From Tessaracoccus palaemonis (GTDB lineage: Bacteria; Actinomycetota; Actinomycetes; Propionibacteriales; Propionibacteriaceae), in the NCBI RefSeq assembly GCF_019316905.1, contig NZ_CP079216.1, forward strand, positions 806,001 through 870,000: DNA of 64,000 nucleotides. The letters run 5' to 3'. The position numbers were made by a program, and so were the translations under genes. Below are positions 8,148 through 18,541 of the stretch, piece by piece (position 1 is the first letter of the stretch; each line of letters starts with the position of its first letter). The notes below the pieces were generated by a model, which saw only the letters and a list, made by a program, of their open reading frames with translations, was not told the DNA's origin and ran no database searches.

Positions 8148-8648
8148 GTGACCGAGTCGCTCAGCCCGATGGGCAAGCTCATGAGGCTGGAGTTCCCCCA
8201 GCAAGTGGCCGAGTACCCCACCTACGAGGAGGCACAGGCCGCGGTCGACTTCCTGGCGGACCAGAAGTTCGCCATCCAGAACCTGATGATCGTCGGCTCG
8301 AACCTGAAGATGCTGGAGCGCGTCACGGGGCGACGGACGTGGGGCACGGTCCTGGCGCAGGGCGCGGTCTCCGGCATCACGAGCGGACTCTTCGTCGGCC
8401 TGATGCTCTACCTCTTCATGGCGAACGCGGGGCTGCAGATCGTCTGGGTCGGCCTGGCGATGGGCGTCCTGTTCGGCGTGATCGCCAGCGGGCTCGGCTA
8501 CGCGCTGAGTGGCGGCAAGCGGGACTTCAACTCCGCCCGCCAGACGGTCGCGGCGACGTACGAGGTGCTCGCGGAACACAAGGTCGCCCAGGAGGCGCGC
8601 GACCTGCTCGCCTCCCGACCCGGCGCCCGCGCCGCCATGTTTGAGTGA
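8148..8648 (+). CDS. Membrane protein with general-stress-protein 17M-like domain
   Basis: The protein has 166 residues. The N-terminal part (YPTYEEAQAAVDFLADQKFAIQNLMIVGSNL) resembles the GSP17M/YflT-type domain of general stress proteins, and two glycine-rich transmembrane helices follow at about 68-90 and 97-120. The C-terminal tail is cytoplasmic. The start GTG 8148 has GAGGAG at 8135-8140. The gene is divergent from the MgtE-like operon, with 72 bases for both promoters. It overlaps the next gene by 4 bases (GTGA). The molecular function is unknown. Confidence 0.7.
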   Translation: MTESLSPMGKLMRLEFPQQVAEYPTYEEAQAAVDFLADQKFAIQNLMIVGSNLKMLERVTGRRTWGTVLAQGAVSGITSGLFVGLMLYLFMANAGLQIVWVGLAMGVLFGVIASGLGYALSGGKRDFNSARQTVAATYEVLAEHKVAQEARDLLASRPGARAAMFE

Positions 8649-9250
8649 CCGCCGAGTTCTGGGACGAGCGGTACTCGCACCCCAACCACGTCTTCGGCTA
8701 CCGGCCCAACGACTTCCTCGCCGCGCAGGCCCGTTTCCTGAAGCCCGCTTCCCGCGTGCTGTGCCTCGGGGACGGGGAGGGCCGCAACGGCGTGTTCCTC
8801 GCGTCGAAGGGGCACGACGTCGTCAGCCTCGACTTCTCCCGCGTCGGCCTGACGAAGGCCGAGGCGCTGGCCGCCGAGAAGGGCGTCGGCATCGAGACGC
8901 GCTGCGTCGACCTGGCCGACTGGGCCGACGAGCCGGCCCCGGAGCGGCCGTGGGACGCCGTCGTGATGATCTTCGTGCACCTGCCCGCCGAGCTGAGGCG
9001 CAGGGTCGCGAGGGCCGCCACCGCGCAGTGCGCGTCCGGCGCGATGCTGGTGCTCGAGGCCTACACCCCGGCCCAGCTGATGCTCGGCACCGGCGGCCCG
9101 AAGGACCCCGAGCTGCTCGTCACCCGCGGCGCCGTGCAGGATGACTGGGCGGGGTGGCGCCTCGACGTGCGGCTGCTCGAGAGGCGCATCTTCGAGGGCA
9201 TGGCGCACCAGGGGCTGGGCTCCGTGGTGCAGGCCCTCGGCAAGCTGTAG
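8645..9250 (+). CDS. Class I SAM-dependent methyltransferase
   Basis: The product is a 201-residue methyltransferase. Motif I is LCLGDGEGRN (39-48), followed by the acidic strand-2 end (VVSLDFSRVGL) that binds the adenosyl ribose, and motif IV near WDAVVMIFVHLP. The opening EFWDERYSHPNHVFGYRPNDFL and overall length resemble the TehB/TPMT-like small-molecule methyltransferase group. The start GTG 8645 overlaps the stop of the preceding gene, so the two are coupled. The substrate is unknown; tellurite or thiol chemistry is seen in relatives but cannot be claimed here. Confidence 0.8.
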   Translation: MTAEFWDERYSHPNHVFGYRPNDFLAAQARFLKPASRVLCLGDGEGRNGVFLASKGHDVVSLDFSRVGLTKAEALAAEKGVGIETRCVDLADWADEPAPERPWDAVVMIFVHLPAELRRRVARAATAQCASGAMLVLEAYTPAQLMLGTGGPKDPELLVTRGAVQDDWAGWRLDVRLLERRIFEGMAHQGLGSVVQALGKL

Positions 9251-9317
9251 CACTGGACCCGCCACCCGGGCGCTCGGGTAGGTTGGTCACCGTTGGAACT
9301 CGATGGAGGCACCGCTG

Positions 9318-10142
9318 ATGGAACTGAACACGATCACCTACAACCGGGGCACGAAGGCGCAGCGGATCCTGCTGCTCGGCCCCAGCCTCGGCGGCAACAG
9401 CACACACCAGTGGACCAGGGTCGCCGGTGAGCTGATCGACGACGCCAGGATCGTGTTCGTCGACCTGCCCGGCTCCGGGCTCGGCCCCGTCTGGGACGAC
9501 GCCGACGAGCCCACGCTCGACGCCATCGCGGCCGGCATCGCGGACGCCGCGCGGAAGGCCCGCGAGGAGGCCGGCGCCGACCTGCCCGTCTACTTCGCCG
9601 GCCTGTCGATCTCCGGTGCCACCGGCCTGCACCTGGCGCGCGACTACGACGATCTGTTCTCGGGTGTCGTGGTCGTCGCCTCCGCCGCGACGGTGGGGGA
9701 GCCCGCCCGCTGGATCGAGCGCGCCGAGCAGGTCGAGGCCACCGGAACGCAGCAGCTGGTCGACGAGACCACCAAGCGCTGGTTCACGCCCGGTTTCCGT
9801 GCCGAGCAGCCCGCCGTCGTCTCCATCATCATGGAGGCGCTCTCCAGCGTCGACGACCACTCCTACGCGCAGCTGTGTCGCGCGCTGGCCGAGCACGACG
9901 TGCGCGCCGACCTGCCCTACATCACCACCCCGCTGCTGCTGATCGCGGGCGAGCGCGACACCTCCACCCCGATCGCCAACGTCGAGCTCGTTGCGGAGAC
10001 CGCGCCCCGCGCGTCGCTGCACGTCGTCGCCGGAGCGGCGCACCAGGTGCCCGTCGCCCGCCCCGTCGAGACGGCGAACCTCATCCGCTCGTTCATCACG
10101 GGCAACGTCGCCTCGCTCGTGGTCAGCGAGTCCAGCGACTGA
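9318..10142 (+). CDS. Alpha/beta-fold hydrolase, PcaD-like
   Basis: The product is a 274-residue alpha/beta hydrolase similar in layout to 3-oxoadipate enol-lactonase and related esterases: the oxyanion loop GPSLGGN, the strand-helix turn at FAGLSISG with presumed nucleophile S97, an acid in LLIAGERDTSTP and the catalytic histidine in AGAAHQVP. The nucleophile elbow reads G-L-S-I-S-G, so the usual glycine two residues after the serine is shifted by one. GGAGG at 9305-9309 lies 8 bases before ATG 9318, so I prefer this over ATG 9303. The substrate is unknown. A strong hairpin follows the stop. Confidence 0.78.
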   Translation: MELNTITYNRGTKAQRILLLGPSLGGNSTHQWTRVAGELIDDARIVFVDLPGSGLGPVWDDADEPTLDAIAAGIADAARKAREEAGADLPVYFAGLSISGATGLHLARDYDDLFSGVVVVASAATVGEPARWIERAEQVEATGTQQLVDETTKRWFTPGFRAEQPAVVSIIMEALSSVDDHSYAQLCRALAEHDVRADLPYITTPLLLIAGERDTSTPIANVELVAETAPRASLHVVAGAAHQVPVARPVETANLIRSFITGNVASLVVSESSD

Positions 10143-10160
10143 TCCCGGTCTGATACGCGC

Positions 10161-10188
10161 GTGACCCCGGCCTCCCGGCCGGGGTCAC
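10161..10188. terminator. Bidirectional terminator-like hairpin
   Basis: GTGACCCCGGCC at 10161-10172 pairs perfectly with GGCCGGGGTCAC at 10177-10188 around a TCCC loop. A short T-rich run (GTTCGTTT) follows on the plus strand. It lies between the convergent stops of the hydrolase gene and the aminopeptidase gene and can serve both. Confidence 0.8.
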
Positions 10189-10208
10189 GTTCGTTTCCGG
10201 GTGCGGGA

Positions 10209-11651
10209 TCAGCCCCGGAGGCCGGCCATCCAGGCCTCGACGTCGTCGGCGGTGCGGGGCAGCAGGGCGCCGGAGAGGTTGACGGGGTCGCCGTCGGTGA
10301 TGAGGACGTCGTCCTCGATCCGCACGCCGATGCCGCGGTACTCCTCGGGCACGAGCAGGTCGGTGGACCTGAAGTAGATGCCGGGCTCGACCGTGATGCA
10401 CATGCCGGCCTTCAGGTTCCCTCCGCGGTAGTCCTCGGTGCGGGCGTGCGCGCAGTCGTGCACGTCGAGGCCGAGGTGGTGCGACGTGCCGTGCACCATC
10501 CAGCGGCGGTGCTGCCCGCCCTCGGGGCTGAGTGACTCCTCGACGCTGACCGGCAGCACGCCGAGCTCGGCGAGGAACTCGGCGACGACGCGGATGGCGG
10601 CGGCGTGCACGCCGGAGAACGGGAGCCCGGCCCGGCAGGCCGCGATGCCGGCCTCTTGGGCTGCGAGCACGGCCTCGTAGACGCGCCGCTGAGGCTCGGT
10701 GAACGTGCCGCCGATCGGCATGGTGCGGGTCACGTCGGCCGTGTAGAGGCTGTTCACCTCGACGCCGGCGTCCATCAGGATCAGGTCGCCGTCGCGCAGG
10801 ACGCCGTCGTTGCGGATCCAGTGCAGCGTGTTGGCGTGGTCGCCGCCGGCGGCGATGGTGTCGTAGCCGACCGCGTTGCCGAGGTGGCGGGCGTGCAGGC
10901 CGAAGATGCCCTCGACCCAGCGCTCGCCGCGCCCGTTGGCGACGGCGGCGGGCAGGTCGGCGACGACGGCCTCGAAGCCCACCTTCGTTGCCTCGCAGGC
11001 GCGGCGCAGTTCGCCGACCTCGAACTCGTCCTTGACGAAGCGCGCGTCGGAGGCGACCTCCTGCAGGCGGGCGTCGCCGTCGAGGTCCTCGTCGCCGCGG
11101 GCCTCGTCGACCAGCCCGGTGACGGCCTGGTCGGCCTCGCGGATGACGTACAGCGTCGAGGCCTCCTCCAGGCGCGCCCCGAGGTCGGCGATGTGCGCGA
11201 CGTTCAGTCCGGTGGCCGCGGCCATCTCCTCGGCCGAGTCGCGCTGGCCCACCCACATCTCGCCGTAGGTCGAGTCGGCGTAGAACTCGCGGTCGGTGCG
11301 CGGCGCGCGGGGGCGGAAGTACAAGGTGGCGTCGTCGCCGGCGACGACGAGCACGGCGTCGGGCTCGCGGTCCTCGCCCAGGCCGGTGTAGTAGGCGAAG
11401 GCCGAGTGCGGGCGGAAGCGGAAGTCGCAGTCGTTCGAGCGCTGCTTCAGCGGGCCGGCCGGGATGACCAGCGTCGCGCCCGGGAACTCGGCGGCGAGAC
11501 GCTCGCGGCGGGCCGCAGCCCAGCGGACCGCGGGCAGCTGGGCCGGCAGCTCGGAGGAGTAGGGCGCCCAGTCGCTGACGATGAAGGTCTTGAAGGCCTC
11601 CGAGAAGGGGTCCCGACGGTTTCCGTTGCTGTCTGCGGTGGCGCTGCTCAT
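10209..11651 (-). CDS. pepP: Xaa-Pro aminopeptidase, M24B family
   Basis: The product is a 480-residue metallopeptidase that removes N-terminal residues next to proline in the cytoplasm. An N-terminal AMP_N domain (about 35-185, with PLKQRSNDCDFRFRPHSAFAYYTG) precedes the pita-bread catalytic domain. All five metal ligands are visible: the aspartates in LMDAG and TADVTRT, the histidine in HGTSHHLG, and glutamates in TVEPGIYF and RIEDDVLI. The start ATG 11651 is followed by a short polar leader (SSATADSNGNRRDPF) common in actinobacterial members. It is divergent from the TRIC-like gene with 61 bases between. The symbol is given for the family; the exact peptide preference is unknown. Confidence 0.9.
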   Translation of the reverse strand: MSSATADSNGNRRDPFSEAFKTFIVSDWAPYSSELPAQLPAVRWAAARRERLAAEFPGATLVIPAGPLKQRSNDCDFRFRPHSAFAYYTGLGEDREPDAVLVVAGDDATLYFRPRAPRTDREFYADSTYGEMWVGQRDSAEEMAAATGLNVAHIADLGARLEEASTLYVIREADQAVTGLVDEARGDEDLDGDARLQEVASDARFVKDEFEVGELRRACEATKVGFEAVVADLPAAVANGRGERWVEGIFGLHARHLGNAVGYDTIAAGGDHANTLHWIRNDGVLRDGDLILMDAGVEVNSLYTADVTRTMPIGGTFTEPQRRVYEAVLAAQEAGIAACRAGLPFSGVHAAAIRVVAEFLAELGVLPVSVEESLSPEGGQHRRWMVHGTSHHLGLDVHDCAHARTEDYRGGNLKAGMCITVEPGIYFRSTDLLVPEEYRGIGVRIEDDVLITDGDPVNLSGALLPRTADDVEAWMAGLRG

Positions 11652-11712
11652 GGGTTCGAGTCTAGGCCGACGACGGCGGGTCCCGTATTTCGGATGCCCG
11701 TAGACTGCCGCC

Positions 11713-12417
11713 GTGACTTCCGAGGCCGTGATGGCGTTCCTGCAGTGGGTCGACCTCATCGGCGTGCTGTTCAACGCGATGCTCGGCGCCGTGATCGCCC
11801 GCGGCGCGCGGATGGACATCATCGCCTTCCTGGTGCTCGGCATCATGACCGGGCTGGGCGGCGGCATGATCCGCGACACGCTCCTGCAGGTCGGCCCGCC
11901 CGTCGCGCTGACGGACTGGCGCTACCTGACCACCGCGCTGTGCGGCTGCGGCATCGTCGCGCTGATCCACGTGCCCAAGCGGTGGTGGGACCGCATCTGG
12001 CCCCCGATCGACGCGGTCGCCGTCGGCGCCTGGGCCGCCACCGGCACCATGAAGACGCTCGAGCACGGCTTCGGCGTGCTGCCCGCGCTGATGCTCGGCA
12101 CCATCACCGCCGTCGGCGGCGGCTTCGTGCGCGACGTCGTGCTCCGCCGGATCCCCGGCATCCTGGGCGGCAACACCCTCTACGCGGTCCCGGCCATCCT
12201 CGCGTCGGGCGTCGCGGTGGTGTTCCACCACTTCGGCATGACGGTGATCGGGTCGGTCGCGGCGATCGTCGTCGGGGCATCGACGATCCTGCTCGCGCGC
12301 TGGAAGGGCCTCGTGCTGCCCGTCGCGCACGAGGACGTCACCCTCAACGCGGCGCTCCGCAAGGCGATGCGCCGGTCGAAGGACAGCTGGCGCCCGCGCT
12401 TCCGCCGCGACGCCTAG
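11713..12417 (+). CDS. TRIC-type / UPF0126 membrane channel protein
   Basis: The protein has 234 residues and about seven hydrophobic helices built as an inverted repeat. Each half has the glycine-rich kinked-helix signature: GGGMIRD at 49-55 and GGGFVRD at 135-141. These motifs define prokaryotic TRIC (trimeric intracellular cation channel) proteins, formerly UPF0126/YadS. The C-terminal tail is basic (RKAMRRSKDSWRPRFRRD) and cytoplasmic. The start is GTG 11713. The family conducts monovalent cations; what it transports in vivo in bacteria is unsettled. It converges with the CPBP protease gene, 13 bases apart. Confidence 0.85.
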   Translation: MTSEAVMAFLQWVDLIGVLFNAMLGAVIARGARMDIIAFLVLGIMTGLGGGMIRDTLLQVGPPVALTDWRYLTTALCGCGIVALIHVPKRWWDRIWPPIDAVAVGAWAATGTMKTLEHGFGVLPALMLGTITAVGGGFVRDVVLRRIPGILGGNTLYAVPAILASGVAVVFHHFGMTVIGSVAAIVVGASTILLARWKGLVLPVAHEDVTLNAALRKAMRRSKDSWRPRFRRDA

Positions 12418-12430
12418 CCGCCGGTCGGCC

Positions 12431-13186
12431 TCAGCCCAGCTGCCCGAGTCGACGGCCGCGGACCCCACGCAGCGCGAAGGCCACGAAGATCAGCCCTGCG
12501 ATGCAGACGGCGAAGGTGAGCAGCATCGTCGCGGTCTGGCCCGTGCCCGTCGTGTAGCGGCCCGAGAAGGTCGAGAAGTCCCACAGGCCGTGGAGCAGCA
12601 TCGGCACGATGAGCGTGCCGGTCGACCGGCGCGCCACGTAGAGGACGCTGCCGAGGCAGAACGTGAGCACGACCTGCAGCATCGCGCCGGGGCCGGCACC
12701 GAAGATCCAGTTCGGCAGGTGCATGAGCCCGAACAGCGCGCAGCTGACCAGCCAGACCAGCGGCTCGGTGAGCCTGCCGCGCAGCCCGACGATGAGGATG
12801 CCGCGGGTCGCGGTCTCCTCGCAGAAGCCGACGAGCAGGCTGCCCAGCACGAGGTAGACCAGCATTGTGGCGGTCGTGCCGGAGAGGTCCTTCGAACTGA
12901 GGATCAGGAAGGCCCCCGCGACCATGGCGACGGGTGCGACGACGAGCCACAGCGGTGCCCGCTCCTTCTCGAACAGCACGGGCTTCCACCAGCCGAGCAA
13001 CGAGGCCGCGGCGATCAGCACCACCGCCCCCGAGGCGAGGGGCAGGACATACCAGTGCAGGAGCGTGGACTCGGACTCCGCGATCCGGGCGTAGTCGATG
13101 CCGCCCGCGATCCAGACGCCGTAGAACACCGCGAGGTAGGCCAGCAGGACGGCGATGCCGATCCAGGGCTTCGGTTGAACGCGCAT
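12431..13186 (-). CDS. CPBP-family intramembrane metalloprotease
   Basis: The protein has 251 residues and about eight transmembrane segments, with the three CPBP (Abi/CAAX protease-like) active-site motifs: E123-E124-x3-R128 in EETATRG, FGLMH at 152-156, and H199 with D203 in HGLWD. These bind the catalytic zinc inside the membrane. Family members process prenylated proteins in eukaryotes and self-immunity or signalling substrates in bacteria; the substrate here is unknown. The gene stands alone between the TRIC-like gene and coaA, with ATG at 13186. Confidence 0.87.
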   Translation of the reverse strand: MRVQPKPWIGIAVLLAYLAVFYGVWIAGGIDYARIAESESTLLHWYVLPLASGAVVLIAAASLLGWWKPVLFEKERAPLWLVVAPVAMVAGAFLILSSKDLSGTTATMLVYLVLGSLLVGFCEETATRGILIVGLRGRLTEPLVWLVSCALFGLMHLPNWIFGAGPGAMLQVVLTFCLGSVLYVARRSTGTLIVPMLLHGLWDFSTFSGRYTTGTGQTATMLLTFAVCIAGLIFVAFALRGVRGRRLGQLG

Positions 13187-13249
13187 CGGGATGTCCTTCT
13201 CTGGTCGCGGCTGTGCGACCAGAGACTAGCGGCGATGCGCCGCGTCCTG

Positions 13250-14179
13250 TCAGACCTTCCGGATCCGGATGGAGTCGATCAGGTGGCCCGGTCCCTTGAC
13301 GAGGATCGCGGTGGCCCGGTCGCGCGTCGAGGCGATGTTGTGGCGCAGGTTCGGGCCGTTGACGGTGTCCCACACCTGCTGGCCGAACTCCAACGCATCG
13401 GCGTCCGAATACTGCGTGAAGCGGCGGAAATAGCTGCGCTCGTCGGTGAAGGCAGTGCCGCGCAGGTGCATGAAGCGATCGAGGAACCAGCTCTTGATCA
13501 GGTCCTCTGTCGCGTCGACGAAGACGCTGAAGTCGAAGAAGTCGCTGACGGCCAGGCTCAGGCCGGGATCGATCTCGGCGCGCGCGGGCTGCAGCACGTT
13601 GAGTCCCTCGACGATCAGGATGTCGGGGCTCTCGACCGAGATCCGCTCGTCGGTGATGTCGTAGGTCATGTGGCTGTAGACGGGTGCCTCGACCTTCTCC
13701 TCGCCCGATTTAACGGCCATCACGAAGCGCATCAGCGCCCTGCGGTCGTAGGACTCGGGGAAGCCCTTACGGTCCAGCAGGCCGCGGCGCTGCAGCTCGG
13801 CGTTCGGGTAAAGGAAGCCGTCGGTCGTGACGAGGTCGACCTGCGGGGAGCCCGGGGCGCGACGCAGCAGCTCCTGCAGCAGACGCGAGACGGTCGACTT
13901 GCCCACCGCGACCGAGCCCGCGACGCCGATCACGAACGGCGTGCGCCCCGTCTCCAGGCCCAGGAAGCCGTTGCTCTGCGCGTAGAGCCGCCCCTTGTTC
14001 TCCTTGTACAGGTGGATCAGCTGCGTCAGGGGCCGGTAGACCTCCGCGATGTCGAGCGCGTTCGTGGGGTCGCCGATGCCGCGCAGGCGAGCCAGCGTCT
14101 CCTCGTCCAGATCGATCTGGGTGTTGTTCGAGAGGTCGGCCCACGCGCGGCGCTGCAGCGTGATGAACGGATCGGCCAC
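13250..14179 (-). CDS. coaA: Type I pantothenate kinase
   Basis: CoaA phosphorylates pantothenate in the first step of coenzyme A synthesis. The 309-residue protein has the expected length and the P-loop GVAGSVAVGKS at 85-95, LVTTDGFLYPN, the substrate-site region YDRRALMRFV, the Walker-B-like ILIVEGLNVLQ, and the DFSVFVDA and SWFLDRF segments. The start is GTG 14179, with AAGGAGCC just upstream. It is divergent from glmS, with about 143 bases between the two starts to hold both promoters. Confidence 0.95.
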   Translation of the reverse strand: MADPFITLQRRAWADLSNNTQIDLDEETLARLRGIGDPTNALDIAEVYRPLTQLIHLYKENKGRLYAQSNGFLGLETGRTPFVIGVAGSVAVGKSTVSRLLQELLRRAPGSPQVDLVTTDGFLYPNAELQRRGLLDRKGFPESYDRRALMRFVMAVKSGEEKVEAPVYSHMTYDITDERISVESPDILIVEGLNVLQPARAEIDPGLSLAVSDFFDFSVFVDATEDLIKSWFLDRFMHLRGTAFTDERSYFRRFTQYSDADALEFGQQVWDTVNGPNLRHNIASTRDRATAILVKGPGHLIDSIRIRKV

Positions 14180-14322
14180 GAAGGCTCCTTCAGGTGTGAA
14201 TAACGCCAGAAGCGTACCGTCCGGGCGCCTTGTGGGGGGAGGCGACCCGGCGGACCCGGGGCGCGGAGTGTCGATGGGGTCAATGTCAAGAAACGCTCAC
14301 TGGTCCTGTACGGTTTCAGGCT

Positions 14323-16155
<1,833 letters not shown>

Positions 16156-16159
16156 CGGC

Positions 16160-16924
16160 TCAGTCCTCGAACAGTCGGATCAGCTCGCGCGTGTAGCTGT
16201 CCCGGCCGTCGTCGAACAGCTCGTCGCGGTGGAACTCGTCGACGATCCGTCCGCCGCGTAGCACGATGGAGCGCTCGCTCATGAACTGGACGGCGGACAG
16301 GTCGTGCGAGATGAACACGGCCGAGATGCCGAGTCGGTCCTTCAGGTCCTGCAGCAGGTTCAGCACCCGGGCCTGGATGGAGACGTCCAGGCTGGCGGTG
16401 GGCTCGTCGAACACCATCAGCGTCGGCTCGACGCTGATGGCCCGGGCGATGGCCACGCGCTGTTTCTCGCCGCCGCTGAGCTCCCCGGGCTTGCGGTCGA
16501 GGACCGACTTCGGCAGCTGGACCAAGTCCAGCAGCCGGACGGCGACCTCGCGGGGAGTGCCGGGATCGACGAAGCTCGGGCAGACGTCGCCGCGGATGCG
16601 CAGCGGCTCCATCAGCGACTCGAACATCGTGAGCTTCGAGTTGAAGGAGCTCGCCGGGTTCTGGAACACGACCTGCAGCCGCTGCCTTGACTCCTTCAGC
16701 GCGCCGCCGCGGAGCCCGACCAGGGACCGCCCTTCGAGGAGCACGTCGCCCGAGTCGGGCCGCTCCAGGGTGAGCAGGCAACGGGCGAGCGTCGACTTGC
16801 CGGAGCCTGACTCGCCGACGATGCCGAGGCACTCGCCGGGGCCGACGGTCAGCGACACCCCGTCGACGGCGCGCACGTCGCCGTAGGTCTTGACGAGGTC
16901 ACGGATCTCGAGGACGGGGGACAT
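16160..16924 (-). CDS. ABC transporter ATP-binding protein (DppF/NikE type)
   Basis: The protein has 254 residues and is the second ATPase of the nickel/peptide-type importer. It has Walker A GESGSGKS at 37-44, the Q-loop VFQNPASS, the signature LSGGEKQR, Walker B LMVFDEPTASLD and the switch histidine ISHDLS. It starts at ATG 16924, where the A of ATG is also the last base of the upstream TGA, so it is tightly coupled to the partner ATPase. It is the last gene of the five-gene operon under the cobalamin riboswitch at 21.2-21.3 kb, which points to cobalt or nickel/cobalt as cargo rather than peptides. Confidence 0.9.
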   Translation of the reverse strand: MSPVLEIRDLVKTYGDVRAVDGVSLTVGPGECLGIVGESGSGKSTLARCLLTLERPDSGDVLLEGRSLVGLRGGALKESRQRLQVVFQNPASSFNSKLTMFESLMEPLRIRGDVCPSFVDPGTPREVAVRLLDLVQLPKSVLDRKPGELSGGEKQRVAIARAISVEPTLMVFDEPTASLDVSIQARVLNLLQDLKDRLGISAVFISHDLSAVQFMSERSIVLRGGRIVDEFHRDELFDDGRDSYTRELIRLFED

Positions 16925-17733
16925 CACGCCACTCCTTCCAGTGCGACGGGCAACCTGGCAGGGATGTTCCGCAGGGGCGGGATGGCCGCGATCAGGTTGC
17001 GGGTGATGGCTGCCTTGGGGGCGGTGAAGATGTCGGAGACGGTGCCCCGCTCCTTCACGCACCCGTCCTGCATGATCGCCATGGTGTCGGCGAACTTCCC
17101 GGCGAGGCGCAGGTTGTGCGTGATGAACAGCACCGAGCAGCCCTTCTCCTTCTGGATGTCGGCCAGCTGATCCAGCACCAGCGAGGCGTTGACCGCGTCC
17201 AGCGCGGTCGTCGGCTCGTCGGCGATGATCAGGGCAGGGTCGAGCAGGATCGCCGCAGCGAGCGCGGCCCGCTGCAGCTGCCCGCCGCTGACCTGGAACG
17301 GGTAGCGGTGCAGCAGGTCTCCCGGCAGGGAGAGCCGCTCCAGCGTCGCGGCCGCGTGCTCGCGGCGGCGCTCCGGCTTCCAGTCGGTGTGCGCCTTGAG
17401 CACCTCGTCCAGCTGCTTCCCGATCCGGTAGTACGGGGAGAAGGCCTGCTGGTAGTCCTGGAACACGTAGGCGATCCGGTTGCCACGCAGCTCGCGGTAG
17501 CCGGCCTTCGACAGCGTCAGGAGGTCCGCGCCGTCGAACATGAGCCGGTCAGCCGTCCTCGTGAGGCCGCGCGGGAGCAGGTCGGCGATCGAGAAGGCCG
17601 AGACCGACTTACCCGATCCGGACTCGCCGATGACGGCGAGCCACTCACCCTTGTCAATGGTCAGGTCGATGCCGTGCACCAGCTCCTGGGTGGCCGTGGA
17701 GACGCGAAGGCCGGAGATCTCAAGCAGCGACAT
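16924..17733 (-). CDS. ABC transporter ATP-binding protein (DppD/NikD type)
   Basis: The protein has 269 residues and is the first ATPase of the importer. It contains Walker A GESGSGKS (36-43), Q-loop VFQDYQQAFSPYYR, the signature VSGGQLQR, Walker B LIIADEPTTALD and switch ITHNLR. The C-terminal region with IPARLP corresponds to the oligopeptide/nickel transporter extension, but no obvious cysteine motif is seen there. It overlaps the upstream permease gene by 14 bases and the downstream ATPase by one. It would work as a heterodimer with the product at 16160-16924. Confidence 0.9.
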   Translation of the reverse strand: MSLLEISGLRVSTATQELVHGIDLTIDKGEWLAVIGESGSGKSVSAFSIADLLPRGLTRTADRLMFDGADLLTLSKAGYRELRGNRIAYVFQDYQQAFSPYYRIGKQLDEVLKAHTDWKPERRREHAAATLERLSLPGDLLHRYPFQVSGGQLQRAALAAAILLDPALIIADEPTTALDAVNASLVLDQLADIQKEKGCSVLFITHNLRLAGKFADTMAIMQDGCVKERGTVSDIFTAPKAAITRNLIAAIPPLRNIPARLPVALEGVA

Positions 17734-18541
17734 CGACGTCCTCCTTCCGCGCCCCGCCGGTGGCGTAGCGCTGCTGCAGCTGGTCGCCCAGCCAGTTGGC
17801 GGCCACGACGACGATCAGGATCGCGCAGCCGGGGATGATCATCAGGTACGGCGCGGTGACGAAGTAGGTCTGCGCCTCGTTCAGCATCGAGCCCCACTCC
17901 GGGGCGGGCGGCTGGACGCCGAGGCCCAGGTAGGACAGCGAGGCGACCAGCAGGATGACCTTGCCGATGTCGAGCGTCGCCAGCGCCAGGACAGGGCCGA
18001 TCACGTGCGGCATCATGTGCCGGCGGAGGATCGAGAACGTCGAGGCACCCGAGATGGTGGACACCTGCAGGTAGTCCTTGGCCTTCTCCTGCATCACCAC
18101 GCTGCGGGTGAGTCGGGCGTAGCCGACCCACTTGACGATCACGATCGCGAGCACCAGGTTGCCGAAGCCGGCGCCGAGGATGCCGGCGATGATCATGGCG
18201 ACGATGTACTCGGGCAGGGCCATGAAGGCATCCACCACGCGCATCAGCGCCCAGTCGAGGCGGCCGCCGCGGAAACCGGCGATCAGGCCGATGGGCACGC
18301 CGATGACCACGGAGATGGCCAGGGCGAGCACGGTGAGGCCGACGGTGGTCTGGCCGCCGGTGAGGATGCGGCTGAACACGTCACGCCCGAGCTGGTCGGT
18401 GCCGAACCAGTGCTCCCAGCCAGGTGGCTGCAGGCGGGCGGTCAGGTCGACCAGGTTGGGGTCGTGCGGGGCGATCAACGGGCCGAACGCCAGCAGGACG
18501 AGCAGCACCACCACGATCGCGATCAGGATGCGTTGCTTCAT
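17720..18541 (-). CDS. ABC transporter permease (NikC/DppC type)
   Basis: The product is a 273-residue inner-membrane permease with an N-terminal transmembrane helix, the FGTDQLGRDVFSRIL motif usual for DppC/NikC/OppC proteins, and about five further helices. The ATPase-contact (EAA-type) loop lies around YLQVSTISGASTFSILRRHM. It pairs with the NikB-type permease upstream, overlapping that gene by 4 bases. Its short N-terminal region and motif set are closer to nickel/cobalt and metallophore permeases than to large oligopeptide permeases; this is a judgement by eye. Confidence 0.88.
   Translation of the reverse strand: MKQRILIAIVVVLLVLLAFGPLIAPHDPNLVDLTARLQPPGWEHWFGTDQLGRDVFSRILTGGQTTVGLTVLALAISVVIGVPIGLIAGFRGGRLDWALMRVVDAFMALPEYIVAMIIAGILGAGFGNLVLAIVIVKWVGYARLTRSVVMQEKAKDYLQVSTISGASTFSILRRHMMPHVIGPVLALATLDIGKVILLVASLSYLGLGVQPPAPEWGSMLNEAQTYFVTAPYLMIIPGCAILIVVVAANWLGDQLQQRYATGGARKEDVDVAA

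Noticed and set aside
14180-14322. glmS ribozyme or riboswitch in the glmS leader
   Set aside because: The gap is only about 143 bases, shared with coaA promoters, and no ribozyme core motif is seen.
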